This document shows positions 18,311 through 27,559 of a DNA stretch of 47,976 bases, in pieces. This stretch comes from Mesotaenium endlicherianum. Its lineage: Eukaryota > Streptophyta > Zygnematophyceae > Zygnematales > Mesotaeniaceae. The notes below the pieces were generated by a model. The model saw only the letters and a list, made by a program, of their open reading frames with translations. It ran no database searches and was not told the DNA's origin. The stretch covers positions 143,541 through 191,516 of the forward strand of contig WELA01011413.1 of NCBI GenBank assembly GCA_009602735.1. Direction: 5' to 3'. Position numbers and translations under genes: made by a program. Numbering within the stretch: position 1 is the first letter of the stretch; each line of letters starts with the position of its first letter.

Positions 18311-21300
18311 CCCACTTCACGAGAAGACAACAAGCCAAGTGAGGTGGAGACTCCCGTTGAAGACGACGTTCCAGCCCCAATGAGTTTGAGAGGTTACCTT
18401 GGAGGAGAGAAGGTCCACATCTTGGTGGATAGCGGAGCTCAAGGCAACTTCATTGCTGCAGATCTTGCCATCAAGCACGGTATTACTATGCAAACTCTTG
18501 ACCACGACGAGGAGATTATGATGCCCGATGGATTCTCCTATACTACCCCTTCCAAGAAGACGTACCCCTTGGCACTCTCTATCAAGTCCTTCAAGGATAG
18601 AGTAGTGTTCTCCCCCATGCAATTGGGCAAGTACGACGTCATCCTAGGGACGCCTTGGTTGACCAAGCACAACCCCCAAGTTGATTGGAGGACCGGTACT
18701 ATCAAGATCAAGAATGACATCACTTCAAGAATCTGTATTTTGCGCGCAAACCAGAATATCCAGACCCAGGACATCGAGAAGCCGGCACACGAAATACTAT
18801 TGTCCGCCCTCCAACTCAAGAGACTTGTGAGGAAGGGACACGAGCTTCTTTTGGCCTTGAACACGCCAAAAGACATCAAGAAAGACATCGAGAGTCAAGA
18901 AGGCAGCCCCGTTCCCAAGGAGATACAAGAAGTCTTAGAGGACTACAAAGAAGTGTTCTCCCCGGAATTGCCCAAGGGCCTACCCCCCAAAAGATTCGTA
19001 GACCACAAGATAGAGTTGGAGCCCGGAAGCAAGCCCATCTCTCGGCCTACGTTCAAAATGTCATACACGGAGCTAGACGAAGTCAAGAAGCAAATCAAGG
19101 AGCTACTGGAGCATGGCTTCATTCGACCTAGCAAGTCGCCATTTGGAGCCCCGGTGCTATTTGTCAAGAAGAAAGATGGTACCTTGAGGATGTGTGTGGA
19201 CTATCGCGCCCTCAACAAGATCACCATCAAGAATCGATACCCGCTGCCGCGCATGGATGAGCTCATGGACCGGCTGGTTGGAGCCAAGTACTTCACGAAG
19301 ATTGACTTACGGAGCGGCTACCACCAGATTCGCATCGCAGAACCGGACATAGAGAAGACGGCATTCAGGACAAGATATGGACATTTTGAGTTCATGGTCC
19401 TGCCATTTGGACTCACCAACGCGCCAGCAACTTTCATGACTATGATGAACACCATATTTCAGCCCATGTTGGACAGATTCGTGGTCGTATTCATCGATGA
19501 CATCCTTATCTACAGCAAGACCCTTGAAGAGCATGCGAGACACTTGAAAGAAGTCCTTAAAGTATTGAAGCAAAACAAGCTATTTGCGAAGGAGTCAAAG
19601 TGCGAGTTTGCCAAACAAGAAGTGGTGTTCCTAGGTCTCCACGTGACTGCTGATGGCATCAAGATGGACCCCAAGAAGACCATGATGGTGGAGGAATGGC
19701 CAACTCCCACGACCAAGAAAGAACTCCAGTCATTCTTGGGATTTGCCAATTGGTACAGAAAATTCATCCAAGGCTTCTCGCACATAGCAGCCCCCTTGAC
19801 AGATCTACTCAAGAAGGACAAGCTATAGACATGGACCGAGAAAGAGGAAGAGGCATTTCAAGAGTTAAAGCGAAGATTGACCACATCCCCGGTGCTCACA
19901 CTCCCAAGTCCAAACCCAGATTGGCCCTTCCACGTCATCACCGATGCATCTTCCTATGCAATAGGAGCAATCCTGCTTCAAGACCAAGGCAAGGGACTGC
20001 AGCCCATCGCCTACGAGTCAAGGAAGCTAAATCCAGCCGAGCAAAATTATACAACCACGGAGCGAGAGGCATTGGCGATTGTACATGCCTTGAAGGTTTG
20101 GCGTTGCTACGTTGAAGGACGCAAGGTACTGGTCACCACGGACCACGAGGCGTTAAAGCACCTCCAGACGCAGCCGTATCTCTCAAGGAGACAAGCAAGA
20201 TGGAGCGGATACTTGCAACAATACAACATCACGATTCAGTACCAGCCCGGCAAGACAAACCCGGCTGACCCCCTCTCAAGACTGCAATTAAATGCAGTGA
20301 TGACATCCCTGAAGACAGATCTGGAAGCTCGATTTTCAGCCGCCTATGAAAGAGACCCTTACTACAAGAACGGAGAAGCAGCCTTGGACCCATACAAGAA
20401 GCAAGAAGGCAATTATTGGGTGAGGCAAGATATGGGCCAGAGATGTGTTCCTAATGACATAGACCTCCGGCTCTTGCTTCTACGAGAAGCACCCGACAAC
20501 CCTCTTGGAGGACAGTTTGGAATCCTAAGGACCACGAGCGTTCTAGCTAGGACTTATTGTTGGCCAGGCATGTCTAAGCAAGTCAAGGAGTACCGCAGGA
20601 ACTCTGACATATGCCAAAGAATCAAGCCATCATCGCAAAAGGCGGGAGGACTCCTCCAACCACTACCAATCCTCGAAAGACAATGGACGGACATCTCAAT
20701 GGACCTTATCGTGGACTTGCCCGTCACACCTCGAGGCCATAATGCAATACTCACGATGGTGGACAGACTTACTAAGATGGCTGATTTTATTCCCACGACG
20801 ACTAAGGTTACAGCACCACAACTTGCAAGACTCATCTTTGACAACATCTTCCGACTCCATGGACTACCATCAAGAATTGTGTCAGATAGAGATCCAAGAT
20901 TCACAAGCCATTTCTGGAAAAATCTCTTCAAGAACTTGGGTACATCGCTGGATATGTCTACCGCCTACCACCCACAATCAGATGGGCAAACCGAGCGTAT
21001 GAATCGTACCCTAAAGACCTCTCTAAAGGTCTACGTGTCTACTCTGGAGCAAGATTGGGACATGTACTTGACCCCCCTTGGAGTTTGCCTACAACAACAC
21101 GACGCAGTCTCTACCCAAGAGTCCCCATTCTTCCTCAACTATGGCTTCCATCCAACCACGCCGCTGAGCTTCACGGCTGGCCACGATGAAGTACCTGCAG
21201 CAACATATTTTATGGAGACATTAGAAGCGGCCCTTACAGCAGCGAAGAAAGCTCTACAACAGGCGCAAGATGCTCAAGCAAGAGTGGCAAACAGGTCCAG

Positions 21301-21874
21301 AAGAGAAATTACGTACAGAGTGGGTGACAACGTGTTACTATCATCCAAGAATATTTCCCTGAACAACAGGCCTGCCGGCAGCAAGTTCTCTCCCAAGTAT
21401 TTGGGACCCTTCAAGATTATCCAGCAAGTCAACCCCGTTGCTTTCAAGCTAGAACTTCCCCAGACTATGCACATCGACCCCGTATTCCACGCTTCCCTCT
21501 TCAAGCCGTATGTGCAACCCGACAACAAGTTCCCAGGACGTGTGACAACCCCACCAGCCCCAACAATAGTGGATGATCATTTGGAGTACGAAGTGGAAGA
21601 CATAGTGGCTATGAGAAATTTCAGGAGACAGCAGCAATACTTGATCAAGTGGAAAGGATATCCAGATTCGGAGAATAGTTGGGTGGCGGCGCACTACCTT
21701 GACAAAGTTCAGAGAAAGTTGAAGCGCTTCCATGCCGCCAACCCCCATCTTGGACCAGCCCCAAGTCTCTCTACTAGAAGCCCGAAGACTTCAGGGAGGC
21801 AGCCTGCCACCATCAAGAAGCAGCAGAAGACCCCTTGGAGGCAGCCTGCAAGAACAAGAGAGAGGAAAAATTGA
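18311..21874 (+). pseudogene. Pol polyprotein of element E: protease, RT, RNase H, integrase, chromodomain
   Basis: One frame carries the whole Pol, with a single TAG at 19826-19828 between RT and RNase H. Protease: [11 protein letters not shown] and [57 protein letters not shown] and the catalytic [10 protein letters not shown]. RNase H: FHVITDASSYAIGAIL. Integrase core: Asp in MDLIVDLP, Asp in IVSDRDPRF, Glu in DGQTERMNRTL, all intact. The zinc-binding HHCC is damaged: REAPDN, GGQFG and RNSDIC replace the expected His, His and first Cys. The chromodomain (YEVEDIVAMRNF, YLIKWKGYPDSENSW) is followed by a basic tail. No ATG occurs near the start (the first is at 18380), consistent with translation by frameshifting from gag. 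In the family Pol copies and integrates the element. Confidence 0.9.
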
Positions 21875-21876
21875 CA

Positions 21877-22631
21877 TTAGACACTCTTCTCTTCTCGCAG
21901 TTTCTGGACAGAAAACTAAAACTGCTACTGGTGATAGGTATCTGCATAGTAAATTCTGAAAATTTTACCTGGCTGTAGTCCATAAGTAGCCGGTCATTTA
22001 GAGTCCAAGTTTGCTCAATTTGGAGCACTATTGAGAGAGATATGATGCTCTAAGTAGAAGGGGGTCAAGCTGCTGGCATTGTTAGGGCAGAATATGCCTT
22101 CCAACATTGTGCCCTCCCCTGAACTTGGAATGCTCTGAAACTCAAGACTCTGGTAGAACATCTTACAGCGCCCAGTTTGAGACTTAGTTTGCAGAATTTG
22201 AAGAAGTATAGAAGGACTTATGATTCTCAGAAGTTTCTGCACAAATTTGGAGGAGTGCCTACTCTCTCAGCTCTCAACAACACTCCAGAAATTAGAATGC
22301 TCTCAAATTTGGTGACCTGGTAGAATTCTCCAATGCGGTCCGTTTGGCACTCAAATTTTTAGATTTGGAGCAGTTTTGTGGACGCTATGAATTTTTGCAT
22401 TTGTGGCAGCTTCTGGGCCAACTTGTACAATTTTCTTTATCATCAAGGAGTAGGCTAGCCAATAAGGTCACGCCACCCACGACCTTGCCTAGTCTACCTT
22501 ACATGTGTAGCACCTCACTTGGCGCCTTGGACTAATCCTCTTCACATGTGTGGCATCTGCCTTGAAGCTGTTGACTAGTCTGCTCCACATGTGTAAGACC
22601 TGACTTGACGCGCCGAGACGTCGCTTTTTCT
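21877..22631 (+). other. 3' untranslated internal region of element E
   Basis: About 755 bp between pol and the PPT with no credible ORF. Several phrases recur loosely (TTTGGAG, CTCTCAGA/AAT). Unlike family A there is no extra ORF in this position. Confidence 0.6.
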
Positions 22632-22640
22632 GGCGGGGGG
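22632..22640 (+). promoter_or_regulatory. Polypurine tract of element E
   Basis: GGCGGGGGG directly abuts the 3' LTR start TGATGTAG. It is short and contains one C. Confidence 0.7.
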
Positions 22641-23140
22641 TGATGTAGTGATTTGAGTTATTATATACTAGTTTGCATATATTTTAATGTTTTCAAATAT
22701 ATTTGGAGTAGTATTGTGTGGATTCAAGTGTGAATAGGTACTCTAGTGACTTGGTTCATGTCCTTTGAACCTTCTAAGGCATTTTCGAAGTTAGAGAAAA
22801 GACCTAGAAAAACTCCACGTGGCAAAAGTCAAATGTGCCATTTTTAGGTCAAAAGGACATGTGTACATTATTCTAGAAAGAGGTGGCAAGTTTTGGGATG
22901 TGTTGGGTGCCAACATATCAACATGCACCTTCCTAATATTATTTAGCAAGTATGTAAACAAGAGCTAGAACATAGAAAGACATTCCAGATCAGTCTTGTA
23001 CTTGCCAAAATCCAGAAATATATTAACTTTCAAGAAGCCATCTCTCTTTCAAGAAGCTACCACTTGTGTTCAAAAATCCTTGTCCTGAATAGATAAAGTA
23101 TTATATTTCACTAAGTACTTCATCTATCTGTTTCACTACA
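22641..23140 (+). repeat. 3' LTR of element E
   Basis: The 500-bp LTR runs from TGATGTAGTG to TTTCACTACA. It matches the 5' LTR throughout apart from scattered transitions and two small indel patches. Confidence 0.93.
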
Positions 23141-23145
23141 ACTTG
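23141..23145 (+). repeat. 3' target-site duplication of element E
   Basis: ACTTG repeats the five bases before the 5' LTR. Confidence 0.75.
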
Positions 23146-24132
23146 TTTATCAAATGAATTATGCGGCAACTATATTTTTCTTGGTCATTATTATTCTCTT
23201 ATAATGAGGTATTGAGTTACGCAAAGTTGGAGAAATAGAATAAGAACCTAAATTTGGGTAGAGTTTAGTAGCTTCAAGTACCTGTTTGAAACACACGGTG
23301 CAAACTGTTTCTTGTAGGATTTCATGTTGTTTGTTTGCTCATTGTGAATGTGATGCTTTTGTTGGCCTTCATGTCCTTTTTAACGATAGAAAAACTGTAG
23401 GCCCTCTTGCTTTGCTCGCACGCTTTCGATTGTTGATCGCACGCGTCATTGATTGCTTCGCACGGAGTGACGACTGGGTGGAAATACTGATTTACGCTGC
23501 CGAATTTTAGTTTAAAACGTATGTAATAAAGCGGACCGCGCTCGGGTCCGTTACGGCGTACCCAGTCAACCAAACGTCAAAATTGGTCCAGGCGGGGTGC
23601 AGCGAGCTTCTGGTGCCAAACGACCAGTTGGCCTGATTTGGCCAGTTAGACCATTTGGCCACAGAAAAATGAGCAGGGTGAGCAAGGAGGCAGAGCAAGG
23701 TGGTTCGCAGGGGCAAAATTGGCTGTTTGGTGTCCCGGAGCACTGCCGGCATCAGGCAGCGAAAGAGGTCACCACCTGACCTGGTATTTTGGTAATTTGC
23801 CCGGGAGCTGCTGAGAAGGGGCTTCCATCAGCTTCCACAGCCTTTGACAAACGAGTTGCACGAGATCTAAATCCGAGGGAACAGATTTATTATGAAGACG
23901 CCAGCAATACTGTCATACAATCAAGCAGTAAGGGCAATTTTGTACACTCGATCACCAGAGCTAGCTGTTGTGGACGCCTTATTTGAAGCGCTCTCTCAAT
24001 AGGGTTAAGTTGCTTACCCGAGCTACATGCAAATAATCTGTCATCGTTTGGTACAGCCTTCCACAGATTTCACGTATGGGCATTCTTGAGTTTTGAAGAC
24101 CACTGCAAGCTGCACGCAACACGATAGACCCC
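23146..24132. other. Region upstream of DPH1
   Basis: About 1 kb without a convincing gene or repeat. It is the direct continuation of the sequence left of 16458 and becomes GC-richer towards DPH1. Confidence 0.4.
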
Positions 24133-24140
24133 TATATATA
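24133..24140 (+). promoter_or_regulatory. TATA-box candidate of DPH1
   Basis: TATATATA lies 72 bp upstream of the chosen start ATG at 24205. Transcription starting 25-30 bp downstream would leave a short leader. An ATG GAC TGA micro-ORF at 24163-24171 and an out-of-frame ATG at 24176 lie in between. Confidence 0.4.
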
Positions 24141-24204
24141 TGCTGGAACGGAAGCTAGGTACATGGACTGAGTGCATGTTGTAGAAGCTGTCCTGCAGCC
24201 CGCC

Positions 24205-26229
24205 ATGGCTGCCGTTGCACAGCCTCCGGTTGCCCAAAACGAAGTGGTGCCCGCTGTGGTGAAGCCCAACCCTGGGCAGGTCCGCAGGTTTGTGCGTCAG
24301 CAAGTGCCGCAGGAAATTCTGGACGACCCCGCCCTCAGAGCAGCCATGGACGTGCTTCCTCGCAACTACAACTTTGAGATCCACAAGACAGTGTGGCGGG
24401 TGAAGCAGGCAGGCGCTCGCAGAGTGGCCCTGCAGTTCCCCGAGGGCCTCCTTATGTATGCTTGCACAATAGCTGACATCCTGGAAACATTTGCGGGGGT
24501 AGAGGAGTGCATGGTCCTGGGGGACGTGACATATGGCGCCTGCTGTGTGGACGACTTCAGCGCTGCCGCCCTGGGGGCCGACTTTCTGGTCCACTACGGG
24601 CACAGCTGTCTCGTGCCTGTGGATGTCACGGCCATGCCCTGCCTCTATGTGTTCGTCGACATTGGCATTGACTTAGAAACCCTAGTCTCTGCGATCCAGC
24701 ACAATTTCTCGCCCTCCCAAAGCATGGTGCTGGCAGGCACTATTCAGTTTGCTGCAGCCATCCAGCAGGCAAAGGCTGCCCTGGGTGCTACCTTCCCCTC
24801 TCTCAAGGTCCCCCAGGCGAAACCCCTGTCCCCTGGGGAGGTCCTGGGGTGCACTGCTCCGGTGCTGCCACCTGGCAGCGCTGACGTCATCGTCTTTGTG
24901 GCCGACGGCCGGTTCCATCTGGAGGCGATAATGATCGCGAATCCCACGGTGCCTGCCTTCCGGTACGACCCCTACGCGTGCACTCTGACGCGCGAGATCT
25001 ACGATCAGGGGGGCATGCGCCGGGCAAGGAGAAAAGCCGTGCAGCAGGCGCAGGCTGCCCGAAATTGGGGGGTAGTCCTGGGCACCCTGGGTCGCCAGGG
25101 CAACCCCAGGATCCTGGACCACGTCTCGGAGCGGTTGGCTGCCCGGGGCAGGCATTTCACAATTTTCCTGGTCTCCGAGCTCTCCCCTTCCAAAGCTGCG
25201 GCCGTGGGAGGTTCGGTAGAGGCCTGGGTGCAGATTGCCTGCCCCAGGCTTTCCATAGACTGGGGGGAAGCTTTTCCTAAACCCCTGCTAACACCCTACG
25301 AGCTGGAGGTGGCATTAGGGTTTGTCGAGCCGTGGTGGCAAAAGCCCGGCCTCAGCAACGCTGCTCCCCCAGCCGCAGCCGCCGCCCCTGCGGGGGCTCC
25401 TGGCGTGCCAGGTCGCGATGCTCGGCCGGCTGCGGGTGTGGGTGCGCCTGAGCTTGATGCGCGACCAGATGCAGGCGGCAGGAGTGGCGCCTCGGATGGT
25501 GCCAGAGGGCAGGGTGCCTGTGGGAGCTGTGGATGCGCTGCCACTGGTGGAGAGGGAGAAGCAGGGGACAGAAGAGCAGGAGGAGGAGCAGGAGCAGAAG
25601 GGACTAGAGGTGGAGCAGGAGGAGCTGGTGCTGCAGCAGGAGGAATTGTTGCTGTTGGAGCTGGGGCAGTCAGAGTAGTAGAAGCAGCAGAGGCAGCAAC
25701 AGGAGGAGGAGGCGGAGGAGGAGGAGGAGCAGGAGCAGGAGAAGAAGGAGGGGATGCACCGGGAGGAACCTGTGGGAGGAGAGCAGCTTGCTGTTGTAGC
25801 AGTCGGAGCGACGGCACCGGCTGCAGCTGTCCTGCTTGTGGCGGAAGCTTGGCGAGCCTGTCTATGGCTGGCAAGGAAGGGGAGGGCCAGGGCAGGCAAG
25901 ATGGCAAGACGGAGGGGGGGAGGCGAAGGAAAGAAGAGAAGGAGAGGGAACGAGAGGGGTGGAGTGCGGGGGAGGGGGTTAGTGCGAGGGAGGGGTTTAG
26001 TGCGAGGGAGGGGGGGAGTGAGAAGGAGGGAGAGAGGGAGGGGGAGGAGGAGGAAGGGGAGAAGGTGAGGGAGGCTGGGGCGGCAGAGGAGGAGGAGGAT
26101 GAGGAGGCACTGACGCCTTACCCCATGGACTACTACGCCAAGGAGGGGGGGGTGTGGAACTCCGTCTATGTGGCTAAGCAGACGCGCCGGGCTGCTCCGC
26201 CTCAGAAGCCCCTGGAAGGGGGGGGGTAG
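24205..26229 (+). CDS. DPH1: Diphthamide biosynthesis protein 1 (ACP transferase subunit)
   Basis: DPH1 with DPH2 forms the iron-sulfur enzyme that transfers the 3-amino-3-carboxypropyl group of S-adenosylmethionine to a histidine of elongation factor 2. This is the first step of diphthamide synthesis, in the cytosol. The 674-residue frame has LPRNYNFEIHKT, ALQFPEGLLMYACTI, GDVTYGACCVDD, FLVHYGHSCL, KPLSPGEVLGCT, DGRFHLE, RYDPYA, LGTLGRQGNP and QIACPRLSIDWG. The three cluster cysteines fall near residues 113, 216 and 346. ATG 24205 is the first in-frame ATG and has a good context. No intron is needed. Residues about 383-635 are a Gly/Ala/Glu-rich insert absent from the roughly 440-residue animal and plant proteins I recall. 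The conserved tail YPMDYYA...WNSVY resumes after it. The insert could hide an in-frame intron. Confidence 0.93.
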   Translation: MAAVAQPPVAQNEVVPAVVKPNPGQVRRFVRQQVPQEILDDPALRAAMDVLPRNYNFEIHKTVWRVKQAGARRVALQFPEGLLMYACTIADILETFAGVEECMVLGDVTYGACCVDDFSAAALGADFLVHYGHSCLVPVDVTAMPCLYVFVDIGIDLETLVSAIQHNFSPSQSMVLAGTIQFAAAIQQAKAALGATFPSLKVPQAKPLSPGEVLGCTAPVLPPGSADVIVFVADGRFHLEAIMIANPTVPAFRYDPYACTLTREIYDQGGMRRARRKAVQQAQAARNWGVVLGTLGRQGNPRILDHVSERLAARGRHFTIFLVSELSPSKAAAVGGSVEAWVQIACPRLSIDWGEAFPKPLLTPYELEVALGFVEPWWQKPGLSNAAPPAAAAAPAGAPGVPGRDARPAAGVGAPELDARPDAGGRSGASDGARGQGACGSCGCAATGGEGEAGDRRAGGGAGAEGTRGGAGGAGAAAGGIVAVGAGAVRVVEAAEAATGGGGGGGGGAGAGEEGGDAPGGTCGRRAACCCSSRSDGTGCSCPACGGSLASLSMAGKEGEGQGRQDGKTEGGRRRKEEKEREREGWSAGEGVSAREGFSAREGGSEKEGEREGEEEEGEKVREAGAAEEEEDEEALTPYPMDYYAKEGGVWNSVYVAKQTRRAAPPQKPLEGGG

Positions 26230-27559
26230 GCACCAAAGGGGTGGCTGCTGGAGTATAGCTGGCTAGGAAGGGGCAAGACTTGTGCATCCATGGATTGCTT
26301 TGCATCTGCAGAGCTTTGTCCTCTCGGCTGGTTCAGGCATAAGTCCCTGAGGGGAGCGGTGTATATCCTACTGACAGCAAATATTCCCATGCCAGTTTCT
26401 TGAAAGAGCAGGCAAGAAAGCACTTGATTACATTCGTTTTTGGCAGAAAATGCAAAGGCTGACAATTTAGAAGCTTGTTCACCATACTGTCAGCAATCGG
26501 TGTGCACCAACATCAATATACTTTGCGTGAGTCATCGTTTCTTTGTGATCAATTGGTTGATGATGCTTTGGCTTGCTAATTTAATGTCTTGCTCGAAACA
26601 ACTCATTATGTGTGATAAAATCCATCAAGTAATACTCACCTCATATGGACACATACCAATTGCATTATACAGATTTGATCAGGATATCTTGGATCTCATA
26701 CCTTTGATCTGCAGGCATACCTTTTCATGCATGGGTACTCAAATCACAACTGCTCTTGAGCAGAGTCACCCATGCATAGTCGCTGCTCCTGAGCATGCTT
26801 TCTTGAAGCCATCATCTCCATCAAATGTGGTAATTCCATACAGTCCTGTACAATGGCATGGGTCAACTGACCATCCGCAGTGTTCTGCTTAACATTTTGT
26901 CCAGAAGGGTCTGGGTATGTAAGGGGATTGTATCTTGAAACTAACAAGTTCTCGTATAGAAATGCAGCAATTGCAGTTGATCGAACAAGCTGCAGCTCTA
27001 CAACCCGAGTCACTCATAGCAGTTCCTCCTTCAACAAGCAGTATGAGGCAACAGAAGCATTGCTGAGTACTCGTCATTGCACAAACCAATAAACCTACAA
27101 GCATCCTGTACTGAGTACCAAAACCAGTAGTTTGTGTACCAACAGTACTTATAAACCAATAAGCATCTTGTGGCCTCTCTTTGGACCACCTAGATTTCAC
27201 AATTGCTATTGAACTTTATCACATTAAAAGAGCATGCACTTCCTTCCAACTCAGTACACTGAACAAAAAATTGGATCATGCAGTACACATGGGATACAAC
27301 ATTTGCAAGCAGCATAGCCTCGTTTCGATTTTAACATCCACCAAAGTATTGAACGGGCAAAGCAGCAAACGAGAGTGAGAAACTTGGCCTCAAGTTTGAG
27401 TAAGAAACAATAAGAGCAGCTACCAGCCTGCCACCCTCAGCAGCAACAAGTCGAGACTATTTCCAAAATGACAAGATATCCTCGTCCTTTCTACTTTATC
27501 CCTCGGCTTCTATTCGGCATGTGCCCCAAGAGGGAGCAGTCAGAGCCATCCACAGCTGC
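26230..27559. other. Convergent intergenic region DPH1-RANBP1
   Basis: This holds the 3' regions of both genes. I see no further gene. A strong inverted repeat lies at 26726-26777. Confidence 0.5.
26726..26777. repeat. Inverted repeat able to form a long hairpin
   Basis: ATGCATGGGTACTC (26727-26740) pairs with GAGT-C-ACCCATGCAT (26763-26777), with one bulged base. The loop contains a second perfect hairpin, CTGCTC-TT-GAGCAG (26750-26763), which competes for one base. Confidence 0.7.

Larger units (their letters stand above)
16463..23140 (+). mobile_element. Nearly complete Ty3/gypsy chromovirus (element E)
   Basis: All structural parts are present in order: 5' LTR, PBS, gag, frameshift region, pol (protease, RT, RNase H, integrase, chromodomain), a 760-bp 3' untranslated part, PPT and 3' LTR, flanked by the 5-bp duplication ACTTG. 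Total length is about 6.7 kb. The LTRs are highly similar, so the insertion is fairly recent. Visible defects are TGA at 18308, TAG at 19826 and loss of most integrase zinc ligands, so this copy is probably not autonomous. It was inserted roughly 1 kb upstream of DPH1. Confidence 0.93.

Noticed and set aside
25296..25907. Antisense open frame opposite the DPH1 insert
   Set aside because: Pro/Ala/Ser-rich shadow of the GC-rich low-complexity insert, with no recognisable domain.
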